Shown in pieces: positions 18,300-28,300 of a DNA stretch of 64,000 nt; within the stretch, counting starts at the first letter, position 1, and each line of letters starts with the position of its first letter. Both the position numbers and the translations under genes were made by a program. The notes below the pieces were generated by a model. The model did no database searches, was not told where the DNA came from, and was given only the letters and a program-made list of their open reading frames with translations. Source of the DNA: Oleiagrimonas soli (lineage in GTDB: Bacteria > Pseudomonadota > Gammaproteobacteria > Xanthomonadales > Rhodanobacteraceae); NCBI RefSeq assembly GCF_000761445.1, contig NZ_KN196470.1, forward strand, positions 1,472,823-1,536,822, given 5' to 3'.

Positions 18300-19580
18300 T
18301 CAGCGCTGCGCGGCCCACTCGGCGACGGCCTGGGCGAAACCGAGGCAGTCGCGGAAACGGTTGTACATCGGCACGGGCGAGATGCGGATGACGTCCGGTT
18401 CGCGCCAGTCGCCGATGATGCCGCGTTCGGTCAGATGCTCGAACAGGGCGCGTCCCTGCGTGCGTCCGCCGAGCACGCGGATCGAGAGCTGCGCGCCGCG
18501 GCGCGCGGGTTCGCGCGGCGTCACCACTTCGAGGACGTCCGGCAGTTGCGTGTCGACCAACCATTCCAGATAGCCGGTCAGACGCTCGGACTTCGCGCGC
18601 AGACGCGCCATGCCCGCCTCATGGAACAACTGCAGCGACAGGCGCAGCGGCACCAGCGCCAGGATCGGCGGGTTGGACAGCTGCCAGCCTTCCGCGCCCG
18701 GCGTGGGATCGAAGTGCGGGCCCATCTGGAAGCGCGTGTCCTTGTTGTGTCCCCACCAGCCGGCGAAGCGTGGACGCCGCGTCTGTGCGTGGCGCGCGTG
18801 GACGAACGCGCCGCCGACCGCGCCGGGGCCGCCGTTGAGGTACTTGTAGTGGCACCACACCGCGAAGTCCGCGCCGCTGTCGTGCAGCGCCAGCGGCAGG
18901 TTGCCGACCGCGTGCGCCAGATCGAAGCCGACCACGCAGCCGCGCGCATGACCCAGTCGCGTGATCGCGGGCAGATCGAAGGCCTGGCCGGTGCGGTACT
19001 GGATGCCGGGCATCAGCACCAGGGCCGTGCTGTCGCCGTGTTCGGCCAGCGCGCGCTCGATGGCGTGCATCGAGATGGTGCCGTTGGCCTCGTCGGCGGC
19101 CAGCTCGATCAGCGACTCGGCCGGATCGAAACCGTGGAAGCGGATCTGCGATTCCACCGCGTAGCGGTCGCTGGGAAACGCGCCTTCCTCGATCAGGATC
19201 TTGTGGCGCTCGCGCGTGGGCGTGTAGAAGCTGACCATCAGCAGGTGCAGGTTCACGCTCAGCGTGTTCATCGCCACCACTTCGGACAGGTCCGCGCCGA
19301 CCAGTTCGGCCAGGTCCTCGCGCACGAACTCGTGGTAGTTCATCCAAGGCAGGCGGCCCTTGAAGTGGCCCTCGACACCGAGCTCGCCCCAGTAGTCGAG
19401 TTCGGCGTTGACCGCCTCGCGCACGCTGCGCGGCTGCAGGCCCAGCGAGTTGCCGCAGAAGTACAGCGTGTCGCCGTCGGCGTGCGGCGGAATCAGGAAG
19501 CGGTCGCGGAACTCGCGCAGCGGGTCGTCGCGGTCGGCCGCTTCGGCCCAGGCCAGGGAAGCTTCGTAGGGTGCAGTCAT
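18300..19580 (-). CDS. kynU: Kynureninase
   Basis: This 426-residue PLP enzyme splits kynurenine or 3-hydroxykynurenine into (hydroxy)anthranilate and alanine. The PLP lysine is Lys246 in WCHYKYLNGGPGA. The upstream FDLAHAVGN has the PLP Asp, and the N-terminal part shows YFCGNSLGLQPRSVREAVNAELD, as in known kynureninases. ATG at 19580 is used. Its gene follows the ACMS decarboxylase gene by 38 bases on the same strand, so both belong to tryptophan breakdown through kynurenine. Genes for kynurenine monooxygenase and hydroxyanthranilate dioxygenase are not in the window. Confidence 0.95.
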   Translation of the reverse strand: MTAPYEASLAWAEAADRDDPLREFRDRFLIPPHADGDTLYFCGNSLGLQPRSVREAVNAELDYWGELGVEGHFKGRLPWMNYHEFVREDLAELVGADLSEVVAMNTLSVNLHLLMVSFYTPTRERHKILIEEGAFPSDRYAVESQIRFHGFDPAESLIELAADEANGTISMHAIERALAEHGDSTALVLMPGIQYRTGQAFDLPAITRLGHARGCVVGFDLAHAVGNLPLALHDSGADFAVWCHYKYLNGGPGAVGGAFVHARHAQTRRPRFAGWWGHNKDTRFQMGPHFDPTPGAEGWQLSNPPILALVPLRLSLQLFHEAGMARLRAKSERLTGYLEWLVDTQLPDVLEVVTPREPARRGAQLSIRVLGGRTQGRALFEHLTERGIIGDWREPDVIRISPVPMYNRFRDCLGFAQAVAEWAAQR

Positions 19581-19618
19581 CAATCGTCCGTTTCGTGGGC
19601 TTGGGGCGGGCGCGGGCG

Positions 19619-20641
19619 TCAGGCCGTCGCTTTGGGTTCAAAGCGGGCCTTGGGCAGGTCCAGCCATTCCAGCGCGGTGCCGTGCATCAGGCGCGCGTTG
19701 GCCGATGCGTCCAGTTCCAGCGCCTCGATGCCCGAGCCCGGTTCCTGTTCGCCGAGCGGGAACGGGTAGTCGGTGCCGAGCATCACGCGGTCGTGACCGA
19801 CCACGTCGAGCAGGTAGGCCAGCGCCTGCGGGTCGTGCACGCAGGAATCGAAATACAGGCGCGACAGATACTCGCGCGGATTGCGCGCATTGTTCTTCGC
19901 CACCAGGTCCGGACGCATCTTGAAGCCGTGCTCGATGCGGCCGATGGTGAACGGGAAGCTGCCGCCGCCGTGCGCGAACATCACGCGCAGCTTGGGCAGG
20001 CGTTCCAGCACGCCGCCGAAGATCAGGCTGCAGGCAGCGCGCGACTGTTCGGCCGGCATGCCGACCAGCCACGGCAGCCAGTAGTCGGGCATGGTGTCGC
20101 GGCCCATCATGTCCCACGGATGGATCATGATCGCCGCGCCCAGATCGGCGGCGGCCTCGAAGAACGGCAGCAGTTCCGGTGCGTCGAGGTTCCACTGGTT
20201 GCAGTGCGAACCGATCTGCACGCCGGCCAGGCCGAGCTGGTCGACGCAGCGCTCCATTTCCTGGATCGCCAGCGTCGGCGATTGCAGCGGCACGGTGCCG
20301 ATGCCGACGATGTGCCGCGGGTATTCGCGACAGAGGCCGGCGGCGTGATCGTTGAGGAAGCGGTGCAGCTCCAGCGCCTGGTTGCCGCGCGCCCAGTAGG
20401 AGAACAGCACCGGCACGGTCGAGACCACCTGCACGTCGACGCCGTGCGCGGCGTAGTCGGCAATGCGCGCTTCGGCGTCGAAGGCCGATTCCCACACCTG
20501 ACGGAAGAACTTGCCCTCGCGGTAGATGCGATGGCGGCCGGCGCTGTGGGTCATCACCGGGAAGCGCGGCTCGCCGTACTTCTCCGCAAGATTCGGCCAG
20601 TCCCGCGGCAGGATGTGGGCGTGGGTGTCGATCTTCAGCAT
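19619..20641 (-). CDS. 2-amino-3-carboxymuconate-6-semialdehyde decarboxylase
   Basis: This 340-residue zinc amidohydrolase-fold decarboxylase takes the ring-cleavage product of 3-hydroxyanthranilate away from quinolinate (NAD) formation toward degradation. Zinc ligands His7 and His9 are in DTHAH. Further features are IMIHPWDMMGRDTM (His in HPWDM), MFAHGGGSFPF and MLGTDYPFPLGE with the catalytic Asp region. Many amidohydrolase-2 proteins look similar, but the WDMMGR motif and adjacent kynureninase gene support ACMSD. The start is ATG at 20641. Confidence 0.93.
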   Translation of the reverse strand: MLKIDTHAHILPRDWPNLAEKYGEPRFPVMTHSAGRHRIYREGKFFRQVWESAFDAEARIADYAAHGVDVQVVSTVPVLFSYWARGNQALELHRFLNDHAAGLCREYPRHIVGIGTVPLQSPTLAIQEMERCVDQLGLAGVQIGSHCNQWNLDAPELLPFFEAAADLGAAIMIHPWDMMGRDTMPDYWLPWLVGMPAEQSRAACSLIFGGVLERLPKLRVMFAHGGGSFPFTIGRIEHGFKMRPDLVAKNNARNPREYLSRLYFDSCVHDPQALAYLLDVVGHDRVMLGTDYPFPLGEQEPGSGIEALELDASANARLMHGTALEWLDLPKARFEPKATA

Positions 20642-20693
20642 GAGCGGCAGTGTAGAGGCTGACGCGTCTCGCTGCACGCGGCTGCGTGGCGGT

Positions 20694-22754
20694 TCAGGCC
20701 GTCGCGGAAGGCTGCATTTCGCGTTCGAGCACGTGGTGCAGGGTGTCGACGTTGTCGGCCAGACGATCGCTCAGCGCGATCAGGCTTGCGTCGGCGGGAT
20801 CGGCGCTCGCGCCGAGCCGGGCGGCCAGCGCCTGCTGCTGCGCGCGCAGATCGGGCAGCGCTACGCTGCGCTGCGTATCGCAGGCTTCGGACAGCGCGCG
20901 CACCGTGGCGGCGATGTGAGTCAGATAGTCGTCGAAGGCCGCGCGCGCCGGGTGCGCTTCGCAGTCCATGAGCACGGCTTCCAGCGTCATCGCCGTGCGC
21001 GCGAGCCGGTTGCCGTTGGCGAACAGCGAATCGCCGCCGCGGCGCAACGCGGACGGCACGCCGGGCTCGGCGCGCAGGCGTTCCAGCGAGGCCTGTGCAT
21101 TGCTGCGCGCCAGACGGGCGGCGGCGCGGGCGTTGTCGCGTTGTCGACGCGTGCCGCGCAGGGTCAATGCCGCCAGGTAGTCGGCGTAGGCGCGCAGCAT
21201 CTCGGCCAGCGCGTTGCGGGCGCGGCCGCGTTCCCAGGTCGGCCAGACCAGGTAGGCGGTCAGTGCAAGGCCGCAACCCAGCGAAGTGTTGAGCAGGCGG
21301 TCGAGCACGGCGACATCCGGATTGCTGCCCTCGAACGACAGCAGGATCACCACCGCGCCGGTCAGCGCGGCGACGGCCAGTCCATAGTGCGCGGTGGCCA
21401 GGTAGCGGAACGCGAACACCAGTACGCCGAGCAGCAGCACATGCGCCCACACCGCATCGGGCACCGACATCAGCAGCAGGCTGGTCAGCACCAGGCCGAG
21501 CACGGTGCCGACGATGCGCAGCATGCCGAAGCTGAAGGTGGCGGCGAAGTCCGGGCGCAGCACGATGGCGGCGGTCATCGGCAGCCAGTAGCCGCGCGGC
21601 AGTCCGAGCGTGCGCTCCAGCCATTGCGCCAGCGCCAGGCAGACCGCGCAGCGCAGCGCGTGGCGGAAGGCGGCCGAGTGCAGCGTGAGATTGGCGCGCA
21701 GCGTGGCCCACGGCGACACGCCGCGCAGCACGCGCGGCAGATGCGCTTCGCTGCGCAGGGCGCGGATTTCGCCGCGGCTGCCGGCCCAGCGCGCGTTGCG
21801 CACGGCGGCGGTCAGCTGACCATGCAGGGCCAGCAGGCGAGGACGCAGCGGCGAGGCGGCATCGAGATCGTCGATGCGCGCGCGCAGCGTCTGCGCGGCA
21901 CGCTCGGCGCCATCCGGCTCCTGGGCGTGTTCCAGCGCGTCGGCGAGTTGCGTCAGCGTCGCGTGGACGGCGACGGGCAGGGCTTCGTCGACGGCCGGCG
22001 CGTTACGGCGCAGCTGATCGATGGCCAGCAGCTCCAGACGCATGCGCTCGGCCAGTTCGGCCAGCACGCGCAAGGCCTCCACCGCGCGACCGCGCACCGG
22101 ATGCTGGCCGAGCAGCATCTGCTGCAGACGGTTGATGGCGTCGCTCAAGGCCGGCGCTTCCTCGTCGCTTTCGCGTTGCGCGGCGAGCGGCGCGAGTTCG
22201 CGGAAGATCGCCGCCAGCGCCTGCCGTTCGGGCCGGTAGCGTTGCAACGGCCATGCCGCCACCGACACCACGGCCAGCAGCAGGCCGCCGGCGGCGATCA
22301 GCGCACTGGCCGGCCACGCCTGCGACCAGGGCAGCGGCGAGGCGGCGGCGATCACCAGCAGGATCATGCTGATCATGCCGACCCGCGCCATGTCGGCGCC
22401 GAACACCACCAGCAGGCCGCCGAGGAATCCGCACACGGCGACGGCCGCCAGCAGCGACGGCAGATGCGCGCCGAGCAGGAAGCCGGCCAGCGCGGCGAGG
22501 CCCGCGGCGAGCGAGGCCAGCACGATGCGCGTCAGGCGCTGTCGGTACGGCCCCGGCTGATCGGAGAAGATGACGTTGAAGGCGCCCGCGCCGAGGCCCA
22601 GGCCGATCGCGGCATGCCCGCTGGCCACGCCGACGGCCAGCGGACCGGCCACCAGCAGCGCCGCGCGCAGGGCGACGCGCACCGGCACGTCGGGACGTTT
22701 GAAGTGCGTCAGCGTGTGCAGCAGGCTGGCGCGCAGCGAGTAGGCGGGGGACAT
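20694..22754 (-). CDS. FUSC-family inner membrane protein (YccS-like / aromatic acid exporter type)
   Basis: This 686-residue protein has two membrane blocks of about six helices each. The first is at residues 25-175 ([27 protein letters not shown] and following) and the second at about 385-510 ([25 protein letters not shown], then several helices). A soluble alpha-helical domain separates them and another ends the protein. The motif [15 protein letters not shown] is the FUSC signature. Relatives include fusaric-acid resistance proteins and the AaeB p-hydroxybenzoate exporter. Export of an aromatic compound would fit the neighbouring kynurenine genes, but this is inference. It lies 52 bases upstream of the ACMSD gene on the same strand. 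Confidence 0.85.
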   Translation of the reverse strand: MSPAYSLRASLLHTLTHFKRPDVPVRVALRAALLVAGPLAVGVASGHAAIGLGLGAGAFNVIFSDQPGPYRQRLTRIVLASLAAGLAALAGFLLGAHLPSLLAAVAVCGFLGGLLVVFGADMARVGMISMILLVIAAASPLPWSQAWPASALIAAGGLLLAVVSVAAWPLQRYRPERQALAAIFRELAPLAAQRESDEEAPALSDAINRLQQMLLGQHPVRGRAVEALRVLAELAERMRLELLAIDQLRRNAPAVDEALPVAVHATLTQLADALEHAQEPDGAERAAQTLRARIDDLDAASPLRPRLLALHGQLTAAVRNARWAGSRGEIRALRSEAHLPRVLRGVSPWATLRANLTLHSAAFRHALRCAVCLALAQWLERTLGLPRGYWLPMTAAIVLRPDFAATFSFGMLRIVGTVLGLVLTSLLLMSVPDAVWAHVLLLGVLVFAFRYLATAHYGLAVAALTGAVVILLSFEGSNPDVAVLDRLLNTSLGCGLALTAYLVWPTWERGRARNALAEMLRAYADYLAALTLRGTRRQRDNARAAARLARSNAQASLERLRAEPGVPSALRRGGDSLFANGNRLARTAMTLEAVLMDCEAHPARAAFDDYLTHIAATVRALSEACDTQRSVALPDLRAQQQALAARLGASADPADASLIALSDRLADNVDTLHHVLEREMQPSATA

Positions 22755-22876
22755 GCGGCGCGGAACATGGCGTCGAAGCGCGCATTGTGCGTCATGCGCA
22801 CCACGCGATGCGACATCGCCGCGCAGCGATCGCGCCGCGCGGTGAAGCGCCGTTCATGCTTGCCGCGGGTCGGGCG

Positions 22877-23440
22877 TCAGGCGCGGCCGGCGAATTCGCC
22901 GGTCAGGGTGTTGACGCTGACGCGCTCGCCGACGGTGATGTACTCGGGCACCTGGATTTCCAGGCCGGTTTCCAGCGTGGCCGGCTTGGCGCGTTTGGTG
23001 GCGCTGGCGCCCTTCAGTTCGGGTGCGGTGTCGGCGACGGTCAGCGTCACCGTCGCGGGCACCTGCAGACCCACCGGCGCGTCGTCGATCAGTTGCACGT
23101 AGCAGCCTTCCAGACCGTCGACGATGTAGCCGGCGCTGTCGCCGACCAGTTCCGGCGGCAGCAGGTATTGCGTGTAGTCCTCGGCGTCCATGAACACGAA
23201 AGCGTCGCCGTCCTTGTAGGAATAGCTGGCCTGACGACGCAGCAGTTCGACTTCCTTGAGATCGTCGTCGGCACGCAGGCTGAGGTCGAACTTCTGCGCG
23301 CCGGGCACCGAATACATGGTGAAGCGGAACGTGACGTTGCCGCCGCGCGCGGTCGGCGCGCTGCGCTCGATGTCGCGGACCTGGTAGACGATGCCGTTGT
23401 GTTCGACGACGTTGCCGCGCTTGATGTCGGAAGCTTTCAT
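22877..23440 (-). CDS. yeiP: Elongation factor P-like protein EfpL (YeiP)
   Basis: This 187-residue three-domain protein is a paralogue of elongation factor P, which helps ribosomes stalled at prolines and related motifs. The domain I loop reads SAPTARGGN with an arginine at residue 32 at the position of the modified Lys of EF-P, as in the EfpL branch. The C-terminal domains carry [32 protein letters not shown], diagnostic for YeiP rather than EF-P. The ATG at 23440 gives [16 protein letters not shown]. It is a stand-alone gene in the minus-strand series. Confidence 0.95.
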   Translation of the reverse strand: MKASDIKRGNVVEHNGIVYQVRDIERSAPTARGGNVTFRFTMYSVPGAQKFDLSLRADDDLKEVELLRRQASYSYKDGDAFVFMDAEDYTQYLLPPELVGDSAGYIVDGLEGCYVQLIDDAPVGLQVPATVTLTVADTAPELKGASATKRAKPATLETGLEIQVPEYITVGERVSVNTLTGEFAGRA

Positions 23441-23544
23441 GGATGCGGAGTAAAGAGGTGGAAGGGGCCGGTCGGGCGGGAGGCGTATTGTGCGCAGCGC
23501 GCGTGCGCGGCGCCAGGCCCTCCCGCCCGCGGCGTTCGACGGAC

Positions 23545-24312
23545 TTACTTGGGCTGCAGCCGCACGCCACCGTCGAGACGGATGGTCTCGCCGTTGATGT
23601 AGCGGTTGGCGAGGATGAAGGCGGCCAGTTCCGCATACTCCTCGGGACGGCCCAGGCGCGACGGGAACGGGATCGACGCCGACAACGATTCCTGCACGGC
23701 TTCGGGCATGCCGTCGACCATCGGGGTCCAGAAGATGCCCGGCGCGATGGTCGCCACGCGGATGCCGAAGCGCGACAGCTCGCGCGCCATCGGCAGGGTC
23801 ATGCCGACCACGCCGCCCTTGGAGGCCGAGTAGGCGGCCTGGCCGATCTGGCCCTCGTAGGCGGCTACCGAGGCGGTGTTGATGATGACGCCGCGCTCGC
23901 CGTCCTCGCCCGCTTCGTTGTGCTGCATCAGGTTGGCGGCGGACTTGGCGACGTTGAAGCTGCCGACCAGGTTCACCATCACCGTGGTGGAGAAGTTGTT
24001 CAGCGGCATCGGCGCCTCGCGGCCGAGCACGCGGCCGGCGCCGAGGATGCCGGCGCAGTTGATCACGGCGTTGAGGCCGCCCATGGCCTGCCTGGCAGCT
24101 TCCAGGTTGGCGACGACGCCGTCCTCGGAAGTCACGTCGGTGCGGTAGAAGCGCGCGGCGTCGCCGAGATCGGCCGCGGCCTGCTGTCCCTTCTCCTCGT
24201 TGACGTCGAACAGCGCGACCTTGCCGCCGTGGGCGACCAGGTGACGGGCCACGGCGTTGCCGAGTCCGGAGGCGCCGCCGGTGATGACGGCCTTGATATC
24301 GTTGAGCTGCAT
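23545..24312 (-). CDS. Short-chain dehydrogenase, 3-hydroxyacyl-CoA dehydrogenase type 2-like
   Basis: This 255-residue Rossmann-fold oxidoreductase has the cofactor loop [12 protein letters not shown], the NCAG-type motif VINCAGI, catalytic Ser in [11 protein letters not shown], and YSASKGG with Tyr and Lys. The sequence, especially [29 protein letters not shown] and [15 protein letters not shown], resembles the HSD17B10 / short-chain 3-hydroxyacyl-CoA dehydrogenase group that acts in fatty or branched-chain acyl-CoA oxidation. The start is ATG at 24312. It is divergent from the sapC gene, and a CRP-type palindrome lies in the shared upstream region. Confidence 0.9.
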   Translation of the reverse strand: MQLNDIKAVITGGASGLGNAVARHLVAHGGKVALFDVNEEKGQQAAADLGDAARFYRTDVTSEDGVVANLEAARQAMGGLNAVINCAGILGAGRVLGREAPMPLNNFSTTVMVNLVGSFNVAKSAANLMQHNEAGEDGERGVIINTASVAAYEGQIGQAAYSASKGGVVGMTLPMARELSRFGIRVATIAPGIFWTPMVDGMPEAVQESLSASIPFPSRLGRPEEYAELAAFILANRYINGETIRLDGGVRLQPK

Positions 24313-24439
24313 GGCGTTTCGTCCTGCTTGGCAAACCTCCATGGTAACTGACGGCGGTATCTCGTATGTAGCGCTCCGGTCATGCTCCACCCCTCAAGGT
24401 GCTTGCGCTGGCAGACGGCGAAACGTATCCTGAACACAC

Positions 24440-24467
24440 AAAATATGTGATCCAGTTCACATATTTT
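24440..24467. promoter_or_regulatory. CRP/Clp-type operator upstream of the sapC-tpsA-tpsB genes
   Basis: A perfect 11-bp inverted repeat with a 6-bp spacer contains TGTGA-N6-TCACA, the full consensus of CRP-family regulators, inside AT-rich flanks that are unusual for this GC-rich genome. Its centre is about 77 bases before the sapC ATG and 141 bases before the divergent dehydrogenase ATG, so it may control either or both. In Xanthomonas the matching regulator is Clp, whose DNA binding is blocked by cyclic di-GMP. Confidence 0.85.
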
Positions 24468-24530
24468 CAGGGGCCGTCGGAGTGGCCGCGTTCGTGCGGC
24501 GTTCCGGCGCGTACAGGGGAAGGGGGAACC

Positions 24531-25277
24531 ATGAAGCAGGTGCTCGTCTACGAGCGGCCGGTGCCGATCCATCGCAGCCGTCATCGGAACCTGCGTGTCC
24601 GTCCCTCAGTCGGGGAATTTTCCTTCGCACGCCAGATCAATTCCGTGCCGCTGGTCGGCTCGGAGTTCGCTGCGGCCGCGCGCGACTTTCCGATCGTCTT
24701 CGCCGGCGCCTCGACCGCATCCATGATGCCGGCGGCGTTGCTGGGGCTGACCCAGGACGAGAATCTTTTCGTCGAAGCCGACGGACGCTGGGCCGACGAG
24801 GTCTACGTGCCGGCCTTCCTGCGCCGCTACCCGTTCGTGGTGGCCGAGCATGCGACAGGCGAGGATTTGACCGTCTGCGTCGACGAGGCCGCGATCGACG
24901 ATGCCGACGACGCGTTGCCGCTGTTCCAGGCCGACGGCAGTGAATCGCCGATGTTGCGTCACGCCATCGAATTCCTCGGCGAATACCAGAAGGACGTGCA
25001 GCGCACGCGCGCCTTCATGGAACAGTTCGCGCATCACAAGCTGCTGGTCGAGAAGGTGATCCGTCTCGAACGTCCGGGCAACGAGCCGGCGACGCTGAGC
25101 GGCTTCAGCATTCTCGACGAAACGCGCCTGAATGCCCTGGGCGCGAAGAGCCTGCAGACATTGGCGAAGTCCGGCGCGCTCGGACTCGCCTACGTGCACC
25201 TGATGTCGCTGACCAACGTGCAGCGGCTGTCGGCGCGCATGGACAGAAAACACAAAGGGACGGGCGGCTTGCACTGA
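24531..25277 (+). CDS. SapC-family protein
   Basis: This 248-residue soluble protein has the SapC pattern: N-terminal NSVPLVGSEFAAAARDFPIVFAG, LGLTQDENLFVEADGRWADEVYVPAFLRRYPFV, and C-terminal FSILDETRLNALGAKSLQTLAKSGALGLAYVHLMSLTNVQRL. SapC was named for an S-layer-associated gene in Campylobacter. In other Proteobacteria such genes sit next to TonB receptors or tryptophan halogenases, with unproven function. There is no signal peptide. A GGGGGAA box precedes the ATG. It is 87 bases upstream of the giant exoprotein gene and has no intervening terminator, so it is probably cotranscribed. Confidence 0.9.
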   Translation: MKQVLVYERPVPIHRSRHRNLRVRPSVGEFSFARQINSVPLVGSEFAAAARDFPIVFAGASTASMMPAALLGLTQDENLFVEADGRWADEVYVPAFLRRYPFVVAEHATGEDLTVCVDEAAIDDADDALPLFQADGSESPMLRHAIEFLGEYQKDVQRTRAFMEQFAHHKLLVEKVIRLERPGNEPATLSGFSILDETRLNALGAKSLQTLAKSGALGLAYVHLMSLTNVQRLSARMDRKHKGTGGLH

Positions 25278-25364
25278 CCGGTCGTCACGATAGCCCATTC
25301 AGAAATATCGGCGCACAGCGCCAAGGCGGCCCCGTGCCGCTTGTCATTCATCAGGGGAAAGATC

Positions 25365-28300
25365 ATGCGTACCGGTCTGTCGTTCCGTTCGAGCAAGGGA
25401 ACTCCGACACGTGTTGCCGAAAAATCCGCGCAGCCGCTTGCACTGAAGTCCCTGGTGGCGGCGATGTCCGCCGTGCTCGGCGTGGGTCATGCCGCGGGCG
25501 CGATGGCCGCCAGCAACATCAACAAGGACGGCCGCACCGCGACCACGGTGGCCGCCTCCGCGGCGGCCGGCCACAACACCTTCGACGTCACCACCACGAC
25601 GTTGAACGCCAGCGGCAACACCGGCTTCAACTCGTTCCACGATTTCCAGCTCGACAGCGGCGACACGGTCAACATGCATGTCCCGACCGGCGCGAAGAAT
25701 CTGGTCAACCTGGTGTGGGACAGCCAGACCGTCATCAACGGCACCCTCAACAGCTACGTCGGCAACAGCAGCAAGATCGGCGGCAACGTCTTCTTCGCCG
25801 ATCCGCACGGCATCGTGGTCGGCAACGGCGCGACCCTGAACGTCGGCGCACTGTCGCTGAGCGCGCCGACGTCGGATTTCATGGCGTCGCTGCTCGACAG
25901 CAGTGGCAACGTCGACCCGGACGCGACGGCGGTGAACCTGCTGCTGACCGGCCAGGAGCCCGAGGCGGCATCCGGCAGCGGCTGCATGATCTGCATCGAC
26001 GGCACCATCAACGCCAACAGTGCGGTGCGCGTGCGGGCGACCGCCATCGACGTCAGCGGCACGATCTACGTGCAGGGCGACGCGACGGACACGCTGTCCA
26101 CGGCGGTCAACGTCGCAGGACAGACCGATCCGGTGATCGTCTCCGACGGCAACACCATCCGTCTGGTGGTCGACGCCAGCGAGGAAGCCGGGTTCGGCGA
26201 CGCCGACGCCAAGGCCACGGTCAACGTCAGCGGCACGCTGACCACCGACAGCAGCACCACCGCGCCCAGCGCGGGCCATGCCGCGGCCGGCACCTGGGGG
26301 CTGGTGCAGGCCACCGCGCATGCCGAGGCGACGGCCGAATACAAGACGCCGGAGAGCAAGGCCGACACCGTGAACCTGGCCACCGGGCAGGTCGGCGATC
26401 TGTTCAAGGATCAGGATTCGCTGGCCGAGAACGGCTTCGCTTCCGCTGCGCAGGACGCCAATCTGGCCGCCTCCGACAAGCTCGGCCAGGTGGCCTACGT
26501 GCGCGCCTCGGCCGTGGCCACGGTCAACATCACCGGCAGCATTCTGGCGGCGGGCGACGTCGCGCTGTCGTCGTCGACGGCGGCCAAGGCGGCCACCGAG
26601 GCGACCTCCGAAGCCGGAGCCAATGCCGCGCCGGTGATGGTCGGCGCCATGTACGGCGCGATCTACAGCAAGGCCACGACCCACGTCGACAGCGGCGCCT
26701 CCGTGCACGCGGGCGGCGCGCTGGCGGTGAATTCGGACACCGACAACGAACTGGACGTCTCGGCCGACACCGTCGCCGGCGATCAGGCGCTGGCGACTAC
26801 CGTGGCCTGGTCGCAGGCCGCAGTGCAGTCCGACAGCACGCTGGCCGGCGACATCAAGGCGCAGTCGATCCAGGTGCTGGCACACAACAGCAACAGCTTC
26901 GCCACCGAGGCCAAGGCCGAAACCAGTCCCAGCACCGGCTCGGTCGGCGTCGCCGGCGCCGTCAGCCTGCAGACGGTGAGCGCGAACGCCGCGCTGAACA
27001 GCAGTCCGACGGTGATCGCGGGCGGCAATGGCGACGTGGTCGTCGCCGCCGGCAGCGACACCAGCAAGAATGCCACTTCGGCCAGCACCGGCACCAGCGC
27101 CGAAAGCACGGCCGAAACCCAGGACAAGACCGCCGACACCAACGCCGATCTTGGCGGTACGTTGGCCAACAAGAGCAACGGCGGTCTGAATGCCGACGGC
27201 AGTTCGGGTAGCGTCGCCTTGCCGTTCCACCTCGGCGCGGCCGTGGCCTACACGGACAGCAAGAACACCTCCCACGCGAGCATCGGCGATGGCGTCACCA
27301 TCGACACCGAAGGCAGCGTCACGGTGTACTCCAACCTCACCGATGCGGGCATCCACAACGGCGCGACCAGCGCCGCCGTGTCGAAGGCGGACGAGGGCGA
27401 CACCGACGGTTCGGGTCAGCCGATCGCGGTCGACGTGGCCGCGGCCGTGGCCTACGCCAACTACAGCCACGACGCCTCGGCGACGATCGGCAAGAACGCC
27501 GACATCACCGCCGAGAACATCGGCGTCGGCTCCAACGTCAACATCCCGTTCGACTGGTATTTCGGCAATGCCGACAACGTCGACGCGATCAAGAACATGT
27601 TCGGCAGCCTCGACCAGTTCGTCGATGGCGCCAAGGCGCTGAAGGACTTGGCCGGCAGCACGCCGGAGGACATCACCAACGGCGTCAGCGGCTACGCCAG
27701 CGCCAGCGCCGGCGGCGACACGCCGGTGGCCGTGGGCGGTTCGGTCAACTACTTCGCGATGACCAATCGCAACACCGCCTGGGTCGGCGACGGCGCGACG
27801 CTGCACGCCACCTCCGCGGCCGCGGCGACGCCGGGTCAGGACAGCTGGGAATCGGACGTCGAATGGCTGTCCTCGCCGCTGGAGTGGGAGCATTCCATCG
27901 ACGTGCAGGCGGACACCACGGTCACGCTGTTCAACCTGGTCGGCGACATCACGCCGTGGAAGCAGAGCACCAAGGGCGACAAGGCCGCCATCGGCGGCGC
28001 GTTCAACTACACCGGCTACAAGAACACCACCATCGCCGGCGTCGGCGGCGACGCCAGCCTGACCAGCGACCACAACGACGTCGCGGTCAACGCCACCAGC
28101 ACCGACCGCATGATTGCGCTCAGCCCGATCTCCGGCAAGGGCGGCACGCTGGCCTTCCAGGGCACGGTCGCGATCACCGACGTCGACGACACCACGCACG
28201 CTACGATCAGCGCCGGCAGCAGCGTCGACGCGCGCGCCGTGGACGTGGTCGCTAGCAATCCGGTGATGATCTGGTCGCTGTCCGGCGCGCTGGCGATGTC

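Noticed and set aside
20526-23102. An 858-codon plus-strand frame opposite the FUSC gene
   Set aside because: Gln/Arg/His/Gly-rich composition typical of antisense frames; the minus strand has a membrane protein with the FUSC motif.
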